From assembly GCF_900454495.1 (NCBI RefSeq), contig NZ_UGSI01000001.1, positions 2,356,001 to 2,420,000 of the forward strand: DNA of 64,000 nucleotides, in the 5' to 3' direction. Source of the DNA: Paenibacillus macerans (lineage in GTDB: Bacteria > Bacillota > Bacilli > Paenibacillales > Paenibacillaceae). This document shows positions 51,652-60,126 of this stretch, one piece after another. Below the pieces are notes generated by a model. The model saw only the letters and a list, made by a program, of their open reading frames with translations. It did no database searches and was not told the origin of the DNA. Every line of letters begins with the position of its first letter. Position 1 is the stretch's first letter. A program made the position numbers and the translations under genes.

Positions 51652-53556
51652 ATGAAAATGCAGTATATCGATTTAATTCAATATTTAAGCTCTTGTAACC
51701 ACTGGATTTCGTCGCAAAGCTTGGCGGACAAGTACGGCGTGTCCAAACGCACCATCAAATCTTATATAAGCGAGATCAATGCTATTCACCATGGGTTAAT
51801 CCTATCGTCGAATAAAGGTTATAAAGTCGATACGGATCAGGTGAATACTTTTCTGGCCAACGAACAAAAAGCTATCCCGCAAACGCAATCCGAACGAATC
51901 GCTTATATTCTGAAAAAACTGGTGCACACGAGTCAGCCTATTTCCATTTATGATTTAAGCGACGCTCTGTTTATCAGCGAGTCCACGCTAAGGCTGGATT
52001 TAAAGCTGATTAAGGAAAAGCTGGCCAAAAACAACCTGGAATTGAGTTTGGTGAAGGATCATTTAAGTTTGCGCGGCAAAGAAAAGGACAAGCGCAAACT
52101 CATGAGCAGCATTTTGTACGAGGAAGCCGACGGAAGCTTTATCGACATCGATAAAATCAAAAGGTTTTATCATGAATTAAATGTGGACTACATCCGGAAA
52201 GCCGTGGTTGAAACCTTTTCTTCCCATCACTTTTTCACCAATGATTTTTATTTAACCAATGTGATCATCCACATCACGATTGCGCTGGACAGAATGAAAC
52301 ATGATTCTCAGTTTTTAAATAAGACCGTAAATTATCATACCGACAACACCGCACATCAAATCGCCAAGGAAATCGCCTTTAAATTGGAATCCTATTTTCA
52401 CGTCCAATATTCGGAAGAGGAAATCGCCGATTTGGCGCTCTTGATTTCGTGTAACGGAACAAACGTCAACTTTACGCAAATTGAAGTCAGCGACCTGGAA
52501 CGGATTGCCGGGAAAGACTGTATCGAGTTGGTTAGCGAAATCGCCTCCGACTTGGATAAGTATTACTATATCAGTATTGCCGATGCCGATTTTATTACGC
52601 GTTTTACGCTGCATGTGAAAAATTTGTTGATGCGTTTAAAAAACAACCATTCAACGAAAAATCCGCTAACCAATACGATTAAAAGGGAATGCCCGCTTAT
52701 TTACGATTGCGCCGTGCACGCTTCCCATGTGATTAAAGAAAAAACGGGCTATCGGATCAGCGACGATGAAATCGCCTATTTGGCTTTTCACCTCGGGTAT
52801 GCAATTGAATTGCAGCGGCAAACGAACGTAAAAATCTCGTGCACGGTGCTGTTTCCGCTCTACTACAACATGAACGTGCAGATGATCAATAAATTGCAGC
52901 AGTATTTTGGCAACGATATATCGATTCATTCGATTGTCACGGACGAAAGCGATTTGAATTATGCTTCCAGCGATTTTATCATTTCTACCGCCCAATTGCA
53001 CAAAATTCCGGAAATCCCGTATGTCGTGATCACTCCGTTTTTTATTGAAGGCGACCGGGAAAAAGTGTCGGACAAAATCTTTGAGTTAAAAGAGCAAAAA
53101 AAGAAAAATCAATTTAAGTACCATCTAAAATCTTTTTTGGACGAAAGGCATTTCTGCAGCTCCACGGCTAGGTCCGGGAAAGAGGAAGTTTTACGGTTTA
53201 TCTGTCAAACGATGAACCGGGACGGCTATACGGACGAGGATTTTTTCGCCAAAATCATGGAACGGGAAGCGATGTCCTCTACCGCGTTCGGACAAGTGGC
53301 CCTTCCGCATGCGATCAAAATGGAATCCCGCAAAACGGGCATGTTCATTTATTTGAATCCGAACGGGATTAAATGGGATGCTTCCACCGTGAAAATTGTG
53401 TTATTGATCACCGTCAGCGGAGAGGATCGAAAAATATTCCGCGACGTATTCGATGCGCTCGCCACCATATTGACGGACGACAAAAATGTGAATCTGCTGT
53501 CATCCCTGGAGCACTTCGATGATTTTATCAATCAACTGATCGCCTGCTGGGAGTAA
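51652..53556 (+). CDS. PRD-domain PTS-controlled transcriptional activator (LicR/MtlR type)
   Basis: 634 residues. Domain order: HTH_11 (residues 15-60, LADKYGVSKRTIKSYISEIN), Mga-like HTH (95-150, LSDALFISESTLRLDLKLIK), PRD1 (about 180-285), PRD2 (about 295-395; IYDCAVHASHVIKE), IIB-like (about 400-490, starting KISCTVLFP) and IIA-like (505-630) with the phospho-His in VALPHAIKME. Such activators are switched by phosphorylation from HPr and the cognate II proteins. It is divergent from the PTS operon and is its expected activator. All phosphotransfer partners it needs are encoded next door. Confidence 0.93.
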   Translation: MKMQYIDLIQYLSSCNHWISSQSLADKYGVSKRTIKSYISEINAIHHGLILSSNKGYKVDTDQVNTFLANEQKAIPQTQSERIAYILKKLVHTSQPISIYDLSDALFISESTLRLDLKLIKEKLAKNNLELSLVKDHLSLRGKEKDKRKLMSSILYEEADGSFIDIDKIKRFYHELNVDYIRKAVVETFSSHHFFTNDFYLTNVIIHITIALDRMKHDSQFLNKTVNYHTDNTAHQIAKEIAFKLESYFHVQYSEEEIADLALLISCNGTNVNFTQIEVSDLERIAGKDCIELVSEIASDLDKYYYISIADADFITRFTLHVKNLLMRLKNNHSTKNPLTNTIKRECPLIYDCAVHASHVIKEKTGYRISDDEIAYLAFHLGYAIELQRQTNVKISCTVLFPLYYNMNVQMINKLQQYFGNDISIHSIVTDESDLNYASSDFIISTAQLHKIPEIPYVVITPFFIEGDREKVSDKIFELKEQKKKNQFKYHLKSFLDERHFCSSTARSGKEEVLRFICQTMNRDGYTDEDFFAKIMEREAMSSTAFGQVALPHAIKMESRKTGMFIYLNPNGIKWDASTVKIVLLITVSGEDRKIFRDVFDALATILTDDKNVNLLSSLEHFDDFINQLIACWE

Positions 53557-53560
53557 GGTT

Positions 53561-53606
53561 TTGACAATGTTTACGCACCTCCGTATAATGAATGAAAGTC
53601 ATTCAT
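53561..53606 (+). promoter_or_regulatory. Near-consensus promoter with TetR-type operator upstream of the SMR pair
   Basis: TTGACA (53561-53566) and TATAAT (53584-53589) stand 17 bp apart. Overlapping the -10 and the start of transcription is the perfect palindrome ATGAATGA-AAG-TCATTCAT (53588-53606). It begins right after the PRD-regulator stop (53556). Confidence 0.7.
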
Positions 53607-53760
53607 AATCAAGGATTTCCCGTTACGATATTATACGGCCAAGAGCAAGAAGAACCCCTGGACGTATATAAAAAGCGGGTATTTCATTTCATCGAAAGAT
53701 CGTTGCGGAGAACATAAAGAAGAGCACCGGAAAATCTGAATTTATTTTTTTTGCAGCAAT

Positions 53761-53779
53761 ATGACTGACGTTCATTCAT
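53761..53779. promoter_or_regulatory. Second TetR-type operator upstream of the SMR pair
   Basis: ATGACTGA-CGT-TCATTCAT has the same 8-3-8 design as the site at 53588 with one mismatch between arms. It lies 47 bp before the first SMR start. Between the two sites (53607-53760) there is only a 41-codon frame of unknown meaning. Confidence 0.6.
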
Positions 53780-53825
53780 TAATCGTGCGGCGACTTATTT
53801 GAATTTTCGGAAAGGAAAAGGGTCT

Positions 53826-54017
53826 ATGAATAAAGGTTGGATTTTTGTCCTTTTAACTTCTCTATTCGAATTGATTTGGGTCTTTGGGTTCAATGTTGCC
53901 GATACTTGGTGGCACTGGGGTATCATCATTGTCGTTATTCTCATCGATATGCAGTTTCTTGCAAAAGCCTGCGAGTCGTTACCGACCGGCACCGTTTACG
54001 CCGTTTTTGTTCGTTAA
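53826..54017 (+). pseudogene. First SMR efflux subunit, truncated (fourth helix missing)
   Basis: 63 residues from ATG 53826 (AAAGGAAAAGGGTCT upstream). The start FVLLTSLFELIWVFGFNVAD has the essential membrane Glu of SMR drug exporters, and helices 2 and 3 follow to LPTGTVYAVFV. There the sequence stops (Arg, then TAA), where complete SMR proteins go on with GIG.. and a fourth helix of about 40 residues. The fourth helix makes the dimer contact, so this chain is probably non-functional. The downstream SMR start lies 1 nt after the stop. Confidence 0.75.
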
Positions 54018-54018
54018 T

Positions 54019-54333
54019 ATGGGTTGGCTATTCGTATTTGTTGCTGCTCTATTGGAACTGGTTGGGGTCATTGGTTTAAAAAAATTCAGCCAAAAGAAAT
54101 CCATGTTGAATTTGCTGATGTTCTTTGGCGGATTTGGAGGTTCTTTTGCCTTTCTTTACGCTTCCTTTAACTATCTGCAAGTCAGCATCGCCTATGCGGT
54201 CTGGATTGGAATAGGAACCTCCGCTGCCGTTCTGGTAAACATGATCTTTTTTGGTGAATCCAAAAGCATCGGGCGCATCATCAGTCTCATGATCATTGTT
54301 ATTGGTGTTGTTGGACTCAAAGCGGTTTCATAA
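54019..54333 (+). CDS. SMR-family efflux protein (YkkD/EbrB type)
   Basis: 104 residues, four helices, complete. The charged Glu is in FVAALLELVGVIGLKKFSQK, and the signature block is IAYAVWIGIGTSAAVLVN. These small proton antiporters export cationic drugs or guanidinium-type compounds, usually as a heterodimer of two SMR chains. The partner gene just upstream is truncated, and no ribosome site is visible before ATG 54019. Translation may depend on coupling to the partner stop (TAA, 1 nt gap). Confidence 0.88.
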   Translation: MGWLFVFVAALLELVGVIGLKKFSQKKSMLNLLMFFGGFGGSFAFLYASFNYLQVSIAYAVWIGIGTSAAVLVNMIFFGESKSIGRIISLMIIVIGVVGLKAVS

Positions 54334-54386
54334 CCCTTTAACAAGCAAAATGTGAATCTGCCTGCTCGGGAATAATCGAAATCCAA

Positions 54387-54423
54387 AAAAGCATGCGCTC
54401 CCGGAAGGGGAACGCATGCTTTT
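54387..54423. terminator. Bidirectional terminator between SMR gene and metE
   Basis: AAAAGCATGCG (54387-54397) pairs with CGCATGCTTTT (54413-54423), with an extended inner stem; T runs follow on both strands (TTTTGTTTTTTT on plus, TTTTTTGG on minus). Confidence 0.85.
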
Positions 54424-54456
54424 GTTTTTTTGGACAAGTCCGCCGCTGGCCGGAAC

Positions 54457-56745
54457 TTACGCCTTGATGGCGTATTTTTCGCGCGCCTGCTTGGTGGCCT
54501 CCACCATATTGCGCAGGGAGGCGACGGTTTCCTCGTATTTACGGGTTTTCAGGCCGCAATCCGGATTGATCCAGAATTGGGCCGGCTCGAGAACGCGCAG
54601 GGCCCGGTCGATCATCAAGCCCATTTCGGCGGCCGAAGGCACGCGCGGGCTGTGAATGTCATATACCCCGAGGCCGATCTCCTTGTCGTAAGTGTTCTTC
54701 TCAAAGCTTTCAATGAGCTCCCCGTGGCTGCGGGAGGTTTCGATCGAGATGACATCGGCGTCCAGCGCGTTGATCGAATCGATAATGTCATGAAATTCGC
54801 TGTAGCACATATGCGTATGGATCAGCGTCTCGTTTTGGACCGTGGAGGTCGACAGCCGGAACGCCCGTACCGCCCATTCCAAATAAGCCGGCCATTGTTC
54901 CCGTTTCAGCGGCAAGCCTTCGCGCAGCGCCGGTTCGTCGACCTGGATCATGCCGATGCCCGCGGCTTCCAGCGCCTCCACTTCTTCCCTTAGCGCAAGC
55001 GCGATCTGATAAGCCACTTCTTCGCGGGACTTATCGTCGCGCACAAACGACCAGTTCAAAATCGTCACCGGACCGGTCAGCATTCCTTTCACCGGCTTAT
55101 CCGTTAGCGACTGGGCGTACACCGTTTCCGCCACGGTCATCGGCCCCGTCCATTCCACATCGCCATAGATGACCGGAGGTTTGACGCAGCGCGAACCGTA
55201 GGACTGCACCCAGCCGTTCGCCGTAAAGGCAAACCCGTTCAATTTCTCCCCGAAAAATTCCACCATATCGTTCCGTTCAAACTCGCCGTGCACCAACACA
55301 TCCAGCCCGAGTTCGGCCTGCAGCTCGATCCAAATCCCGATCTGCTCCTTGATAAACGCCTCGTAACGCTCGCCCGTCCATTCGCCCTTGCGCCATTTTT
55401 GCCGGGCGCTGCGGATTTCCGGCGTCTGCGGGAAGCTGCCGATCGTCGTCGTCGGCAGCAGCGGCAGGTTCCAGCGCTTCCGCTGAAGCTTGCTCCGCAC
55501 CTCATAGCTGTCCGGGCGGGAAGTCGGCTGCGCGGCCAAAGCGGCCATCCGCTGCTGGACCTGCCGGCTGTTGCGGGACGGCGACTGCTGCAGCGCGCGG
55601 CGCGCATGGTTCGCGCCTTCCGCTGCGGAGCGGACGGCATCGTAGCCAAGCCGGCCGGCCTTCGCCAGCAGCGCGACCTCCTCCAGCTTCTCGTCGGCAA
55701 AAGCGAGCGCTCCGCGCAAAACCGGCTCCAGCGTGCGCTCATTTTCGGCGCTGATCGGGACGTGCAGCAGGCTGCAGGAAGGCTGGATTACAATCCGGTC
55801 CGCCGGGACCGCTTCCACCAGCGTCTGCAGCGTTTCCAGCTTGCTGTCCAGGTCCGCCCGCCAAATGGCGCGGCCATCGATCAGACCTGCGCCCAGCAGC
55901 TTGTCTGCGGGAAACCCGAACTCGCGAACCGCCTGCAAATTGCGCCCTTTGTCATGCACGAAATCCAAACCGATGCCGTGAACCGGAAGCGCCGTGACGG
56001 CTTGGTAGTGATCGACCGCTTCGAAGTATGTTTGCAGGAACAGCTTGATGCCCGGGGCTTCTTGCGCCAGTTTGTCATAAATGCGGGCTATGCGCGGCAG
56101 TTCTTCTTCGGCTAGCGTGGTGCACAAAATCGGCTCATCGATCTGCACCCATTCCGCCCCTTCCGCCGCCAGTTCCCTCAGAATCTGCCCATACAATGGA
56201 AGCAGCCGGTCGATCCAGTTCTCAAGCTGATCCGCGGCATACCCCTTGGACAGCTTCAGGAACGTATACGGCCCGACGATGACCGGTCTGCCTTCGATGC
56301 CCAGCTCTGCTTTGGCCTCGCGGTAGGCTTCAAGCGGACGGTTGCGGGTCAGCTTAGGCTCGAGGTTCTCCCCCAGCTCCGGCACGATATAGTGGTAGTT
56401 CGTATTAAACCACTTCGTCATCTCGCAGGCCGCGGCTTCCCGGCTGCCTCTGGCCATGGCGTAATAAACGGACAAATCCGGCGTTCCGCCTTCGTAACCG
56501 AACCGTTGCGGAATCAGCCCGAACATAACGGCCGTGTCCAGCACATGGTCATAGTAAGTGAAGTCGCCGACCGGAATCACTTCGATTCCTTTTTCCTGTT
56601 GCAGCTTCAAGTTCTGAAGCCGTATGCCTTTGAGTTCCTCGTGGAGCTCCTTTTCCTCCAGCTTGCCGGACCAGTAAGCTTCCAACGCCTTCTTCCACTC
56701 GCGGTTTCGTCCGATGCGTGGATACCCCAAATTAGCGCTTTTCAT
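54457..56745 (-). CDS. metE: Cobalamin-independent methionine synthase
   Basis: 762 residues, full length with the two-barrel architecture. Zinc ligands are His and Cys in IHTHMCYSEFHD, Glu in ISIETSRSHGE and Cys in INPDCGLKTR. The N-terminal barrel starts ANLGYPRIGRNREWKKALEA. It transfers a methyl group from methyltetrahydrofolate polyglutamate to homocysteine in the cytoplasm. The start at 56745 is the only good ATG; ribosome site GGAGTGAGACGC. A LysR-type gene lies 114 bp upstream in the same direction and may regulate it. Confidence 0.97.
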   Translation of the reverse strand: MKSANLGYPRIGRNREWKKALEAYWSGKLEEKELHEELKGIRLQNLKLQQEKGIEVIPVGDFTYYDHVLDTAVMFGLIPQRFGYEGGTPDLSVYYAMARGSREAAACEMTKWFNTNYHYIVPELGENLEPKLTRNRPLEAYREAKAELGIEGRPVIVGPYTFLKLSKGYAADQLENWIDRLLPLYGQILRELAAEGAEWVQIDEPILCTTLAEEELPRIARIYDKLAQEAPGIKLFLQTYFEAVDHYQAVTALPVHGIGLDFVHDKGRNLQAVREFGFPADKLLGAGLIDGRAIWRADLDSKLETLQTLVEAVPADRIVIQPSCSLLHVPISAENERTLEPVLRGALAFADEKLEEVALLAKAGRLGYDAVRSAAEGANHARRALQQSPSRNSRQVQQRMAALAAQPTSRPDSYEVRSKLQRKRWNLPLLPTTTIGSFPQTPEIRSARQKWRKGEWTGERYEAFIKEQIGIWIELQAELGLDVLVHGEFERNDMVEFFGEKLNGFAFTANGWVQSYGSRCVKPPVIYGDVEWTGPMTVAETVYAQSLTDKPVKGMLTGPVTILNWSFVRDDKSREEVAYQIALALREEVEALEAAGIGMIQVDEPALREGLPLKREQWPAYLEWAVRAFRLSTSTVQNETLIHTHMCYSEFHDIIDSINALDADVISIETSRSHGELIESFEKNTYDKEIGLGVYDIHSPRVPSAAEMGLMIDRALRVLEPAQFWINPDCGLKTRKYEETVASLRNMVEATKQAREKYAIKA

Positions 56746-56800
56746 ATGCGTCTCACTCCTCGTTTCATCCTTCTCAAAATGGTTAGGAATAAGATAGCAT

Positions 56801-56810
56801 ACTTTAAAGT
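56801..56810. promoter_or_regulatory. Palindrome in the metE promoter, LysR-site candidate
   Basis: ACTTTAAAGT is a perfect palindrome, in context TATAAACTTTAAAGTATG on the minus strand, about 55 bp before the metE start. Size and A/T-rich arms fit LysR-type sites of the Met-box kind. No SAM riboswitch or T-box leader fits in the 114-bp gap. Confidence 0.4.
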
Positions 56811-56859
56811 TTATAGAGTAAATCTAATTACCTATTACCTGTTATAACCAAAAACTATA

Positions 56860-57777
56860 TCAACGCGCTTCGTTCACCACCGTTTGCTCCAACGCCTCAA
56901 TATAGGCCGCGCCCAGCTTGGTCAGTTTGGCGTTGCGATGGCAAATCCACCCCACATTGATCGTTTCGTCGCTGGCCAGCGGAACCGGAATAATCTCATT
57001 TCCGTTCAGGTCCGAGCTAAGCACGCCGGTGGAGATCGTGTACCCGTTCAAGCCGATCAGCAGATTAAACAGGGTGGCCCGGTCGTTCACCTTAATGCTT
57101 TTCCGATGAGAAAGCGTGCTCAATATTTCCTCGGCAAAATGAAACGAATTGAACTCCCCCTGCTCGAAATATAAATACGGATAATCCTGAAGCTGATCCA
57201 GCGTGACCACGGCATGCTGCGCCAAAGGATTGCGGATGCTGACAAAGATATGCGCCTTCGCCTTAAACAGGCTGTTAAAAATCAAATTTCCGTCCTTCAG
57301 CAGCCGGTTGATCACCTTCGAATTGAATTCATTGATATATAAAATGCCGATTTCGCTGCGCTGGCTTTTGACGTCCTGGATGATTTCGTGCGTTTTGGTC
57401 TCCCGCAAGGCCAGCTCGTATTCGTCCTGCCCGTATTCCTGAACCAGCTGCACAAACGCGTTAACCGCAAACGCGTAATGCTGGGTGGAAACCGAGAAAT
57501 GCTGGGGCGACGGCTTGGCGTTCAGGTAGCGGTTTTCCAAAAGTTCCGCCTGCTCCATCACCTGTCTGGCGTACGCGAGGAACTCGGCGCCTTCCTTGGA
57601 GAGCGTAATGCCTTTGTTCGTCCGCTCGAAAATCGTCATCTGGATGTTCTCCTCGAGCTCCCGGATGGCGTTGGAAAGGCTGGGCTGGGAAATAAACAAT
57701 CTTCTCGCCGCCTCGTTCATCGAACCGCGGTTGGCCACTTCCACGACGTAACGAAGCTGCTGTAACGTTATTTTCAT
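56860..57777 (-). CDS. LysR-family transcriptional regulator
   Basis: 305 residues. The helix-turn-helix lies in residues 1-60 (ITLQQLRYVVEVANRGSMNE, AARRLFISQPSLSNAIRELE), followed by the two-lobed effector domain. The ATG at 57777 with AAAGGGTGA upstream is chosen; a longer frame to 57906 runs into palindromic repeats and adds no family sequence. Its position ahead of metE suggests control of methionine synthesis, as with MetR or CmbR proteins. Confidence 0.9.
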   Translation of the reverse strand: MKITLQQLRYVVEVANRGSMNEAARRLFISQPSLSNAIRELEENIQMTIFERTNKGITLSKEGAEFLAYARQVMEQAELLENRYLNAKPSPQHFSVSTQHYAFAVNAFVQLVQEYGQDEYELALRETKTHEIIQDVKSQRSEIGILYINEFNSKVINRLLKDGNLIFNSLFKAKAHIFVSIRNPLAQHAVVTLDQLQDYPYLYFEQGEFNSFHFAEEILSTLSHRKSIKVNDRATLFNLLIGLNGYTISTGVLSSDLNGNEIIPVPLASDETINVGWICHRNAKLTKLGAAYIEALEQTVVNEAR

Positions 57778-57891
57778 AGATATATTCACCCTTTGGCATT
57801 CATCGATTATACAGGTTTCTCCTAACGTAACACCGAACCCGTTTTCGGGCAAGCACCCGGGGAATTTATAGCAAGCAAATACCCGCCTCTC

Positions 57892-58070
57892 ATTGGAAAA
57901 ATCCAATAGATTGGCGGGATCGAATGTGATTTGCAGCTTTAAATGGAAAAATCCAATAGATTTTGCTCAGGTCGGGCGTTTTGCACCCTGCCGAGCTTAA
58001 TCTATTGGAAATATCCAATGAGTGTCGCTGTATTCACTTTCCAATTTCAATTCTATTGGATTTATCCAAT
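57892..58070. repeat. Cluster of four 16-bp palindromes, ATTGGA-N4-TCCAAT
   Basis: Copies at 57892-57907, 57942-57957 (one mismatch), 58004-58019 and 58055-58070. The two left copies are followed by AGATT, and the two right copies are preceded by AATCT or ATTCT, so the pairs face each other. Starts are 50, 62 and 51 bp apart. They occupy the gap between the LysR start and the ZnuA stop (57778-58103), which has no other supported feature. Confidence 0.85.
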
Positions 58071-58103
58071 CAGAACATTGTGTCAGGCCGTTTGTGCTAG
58101 TTC

Positions 58104-59273
58104 CTACTCGTTAAGCGCAGCCTTCAGGGCCTGCAGATTTTGGCGCATCACGCCAATGTAATCCAGCCCCTTAGCCAAATCTTCTTCGGTCAAGCCTTCG
58201 ATCGGATTCAAAACCGCCGACTTTGCTCCGATTTCGGAAGCGATCGTATCGGCCACTTTGGAGGACACCAGGGTTTCAAAAAAGATCGTCTTCACGTTGT
58301 GCTCTTTGGCAAACTGGACGATTTCGGCCATCTGGGCTGCCGACGGCTCCTGTTCCGGCGACAGCCCGGCGATCGGCACCTGGGTCAGCCCGTATTGTTT
58401 GGCCAGATAACCGAAGGCGGCATGCTGGGTAATAAAGTCCTTGCGTTTGCTGTTCTTGAGCGTTGCGGCAAATTCCTTATCGAGCGCCTCCAGCTCGGCT
58501 GCATATGCATCGGCGTTGGCTTTAAACTGGTCCGCGTACTGCGGAGCGGCTGCGGACAGTCCCTTTTCAATGTTGCGAACCTCCTCTATCGCCAGCGCCG
58601 GCGACAACCACACATGCGGATCCAAGCCGCCGTGATCGTGGTGGTGCCCGCTATCATCGTGAGCATGTTCGCTTTCTTCATGCGCATGCTCGCTTTCTTC
58701 ATGCACATGGTCACCTTCCTCATGCGTATGTTCACCCTCCTCGTGCACATGGTCACCTTCCTCATCCGTATGTTCACCCTCTTCATGCGCATGTTCCCCA
58801 TCTTCATGGGCCTCATCGCCATGTGCATGCTCATGCCCTTCCGCGCCTTCCACGATTTCAAGCCCTTGGCTGGCTTCAATCGCCTTTAGCCCTTTCCCCG
58901 TGGCGCTCTCCAGCACCTGGTCCACCCAGCCTTCCATCCCAGCTCCGTTGTACACGAGTACGTCAGCCTCGGTAATCGCGGCCATGTCCTGGGGCGTCGG
59001 CTCCCAATCATGCGGCTCCATGCCGGCGGGAACGAGGTTTTCCACGTTGGCCAGTTCCCCCGCCACATGACGCGTAAATTCGTACATCGGATAGAAGCTC
59101 GTTTTAATTTCCAATTTTTCCGTGGAAGGCGTATTGGCGGACGCTTCCGGCGCAGTGGACGAGCCGCCCGTTCCCGCGCTATTGGCCGGTGTATTGGCGT
59201 TTGATCCGCAGCCGGCCACAACCAACATCATAGATAGAGATAAAGCGATGATACTACGATTCCAAAATTTCAT
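58104..59273 (-). CDS. znuA: Zinc-binding lipoprotein of ABC importer (ZnuA/AdcA type)
   Basis: 389 residues. The lipobox is VVAGCGSN. The cluster-9 binding-protein domain starts at LEIKTSFYPMYEFTRHVAGE, and its metal-binding residues include His in GMEPHDWEPTPQD and His in QHAAFGYLAKQYGLT. Between the domains' first helices lies a very His-rich loop (about residues 148-215) built from repeats like HEEGEHTHEEGDHV. The family catches Zn(II) (or Mn) outside the cell; the His loop points to Zn. The gene overlaps the ZnuB stop by 20 nt. Confidence 0.94.
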   Translation of the reverse strand: MKFWNRSIIALSLSMMLVVAGCGSNANTPANSAGTGGSSTAPEASANTPSTEKLEIKTSFYPMYEFTRHVAGELANVENLVPAGMEPHDWEPTPQDMAAITEADVLVYNGAGMEGWVDQVLESATGKGLKAIEASQGLEIVEGAEGHEHAHGDEAHEDGEHAHEEGEHTDEEGDHVHEEGEHTHEEGDHVHEESEHAHEESEHAHDDSGHHHDHGGLDPHVWLSPALAIEEVRNIEKGLSAAAPQYADQFKANADAYAAELEALDKEFAATLKNSKRKDFITQHAAFGYLAKQYGLTQVPIAGLSPEQEPSAAQMAEIVQFAKEHNVKTIFFETLVSSKVADTIASEIGAKSAVLNPIEGLTEEDLAKGLDYIGVMRQNLQALKAALNE

Positions 59274-60126
59274 TTTTCATGTACTCCTTCTTTTTAATTT
59301 GTTGTGTGGCAGCCCGCCGGCCGCGAACCCGCAGCAGCTTTTGCAATAGGATCGTGACCACCAGAAAAACGAGCAAAATCAAGGCAATCGTTCCCCCAGG
59401 CGGGGTGTTGATGTAATACGAAACGCTTAGGCCGGAAAAAACGCCAACCAGCCCGGTGCCGACAGAGATGGCGATCGCCGCCGCAAAACCGGAAGCGACG
59501 CGCAAAGCCAGCGAGGCCGGCAGCACGATTAGCGCCGACACCAGCAGCACGCCTACGACGGGCATGGCCGCGGCTACGGTCATCCCGGTCAACACCGCGA
59601 AGGAAAAGGACAGCAGCTTAACCCGGACGCCGGAAATCGCGGCGGTTTCCTCATCGAACGTCAGATGATAAAGCGGGCGCCGCAGCAGAATAAAATAAAT
59701 CAAACTGACCAAAGCAACGACAGCGATCAGGAACAATTGAGTATCGCCAACCGCGACAATGGAGCCGAACAGATAAGAGCTGAAGCTTTGACTCAAATTT
59801 TGCTTCACGCTCATAAGCACGACGGCAAGCGCCAGCCCCGAATTCATGATGATCGCTACCGGCAGTTCGCTGTATGTACGGTAGGAACGGCGAAGCTGCT
59901 CGATGACGACTCCTCCGGCAATGGCCACCGCAAAACCGCAAAGCGCAGGATTCAGATGCAGCACCGAGCCCAAAGCCACCCCGGCCAGGGATACATGGGA
60001 CAACGTATCCGCCATCAACGCCTGGCGGCGAAGCATAAGGTAAACCCCGAGCAGCGGAGCGATGATCCCGATTAAACCTCCTGCCCAAAAGGCGCGCTGC
60101 ATGAATTCGTAACCGAACATCGCCAT
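59254..60126 (-). CDS. znuB: Zinc ABC transporter permease (ZnuB/AdcB type)
   Basis: 290 residues with about eight membrane segments of the ABC-3 family: GLIGIIAPLLGVYLMLRRQA, LMADTLSHVSLAGVALGSVL and SFSFAVLTGMTVAAAMPVVG. It forms the channel for zinc. ATG 60126 follows GGGAGGAGGATGAAGG. It overlaps the end of znuC by 55 nt, a long but family-consistent overlap, and runs into znuA by 20 nt. Confidence 0.93.
   Translation of the reverse strand: MAMFGYEFMQRAFWAGGLIGIIAPLLGVYLMLRRQALMADTLSHVSLAGVALGSVLHLNPALCGFAVAIAGGVVIEQLRRSYRTYSELPVAIIMNSGLALAVVLMSVKQNLSQSFSSYLFGSIVAVGDTQLFLIAVVALVSLIYFILLRRPLYHLTFDEETAAISGVRVKLLSFSFAVLTGMTVAAAMPVVGVLLVSALIVLPASLALRVASGFAAAIAISVGTGLVGVFSGLSVSYYINTPPGGTIALILLVFLVVTILLQKLLRVRGRRAATQQIKKKEYMKNEILES

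Noticed and set aside
53592..53717. 41-codon plus-strand frame (MKVIHNQGFPVTILYGQEQ..)
   Set aside because: Its ATG lies at the expected transcription start with no ribosome site; composition looks coding, but there is no recognisable homologue, so it is mentioned only in a finding.
56860..57906. Longer N-terminus for the LysR protein
   Set aside because: The extra 43 residues run through palindromic repeat DNA and lack family sequence.
58140..58889. 249-codon plus-strand frame opposite znuA
   Set aside because: A mirror of the biased codon use and repeats in znuA; the znuA frame has signal peptide, lipobox and metal motifs.
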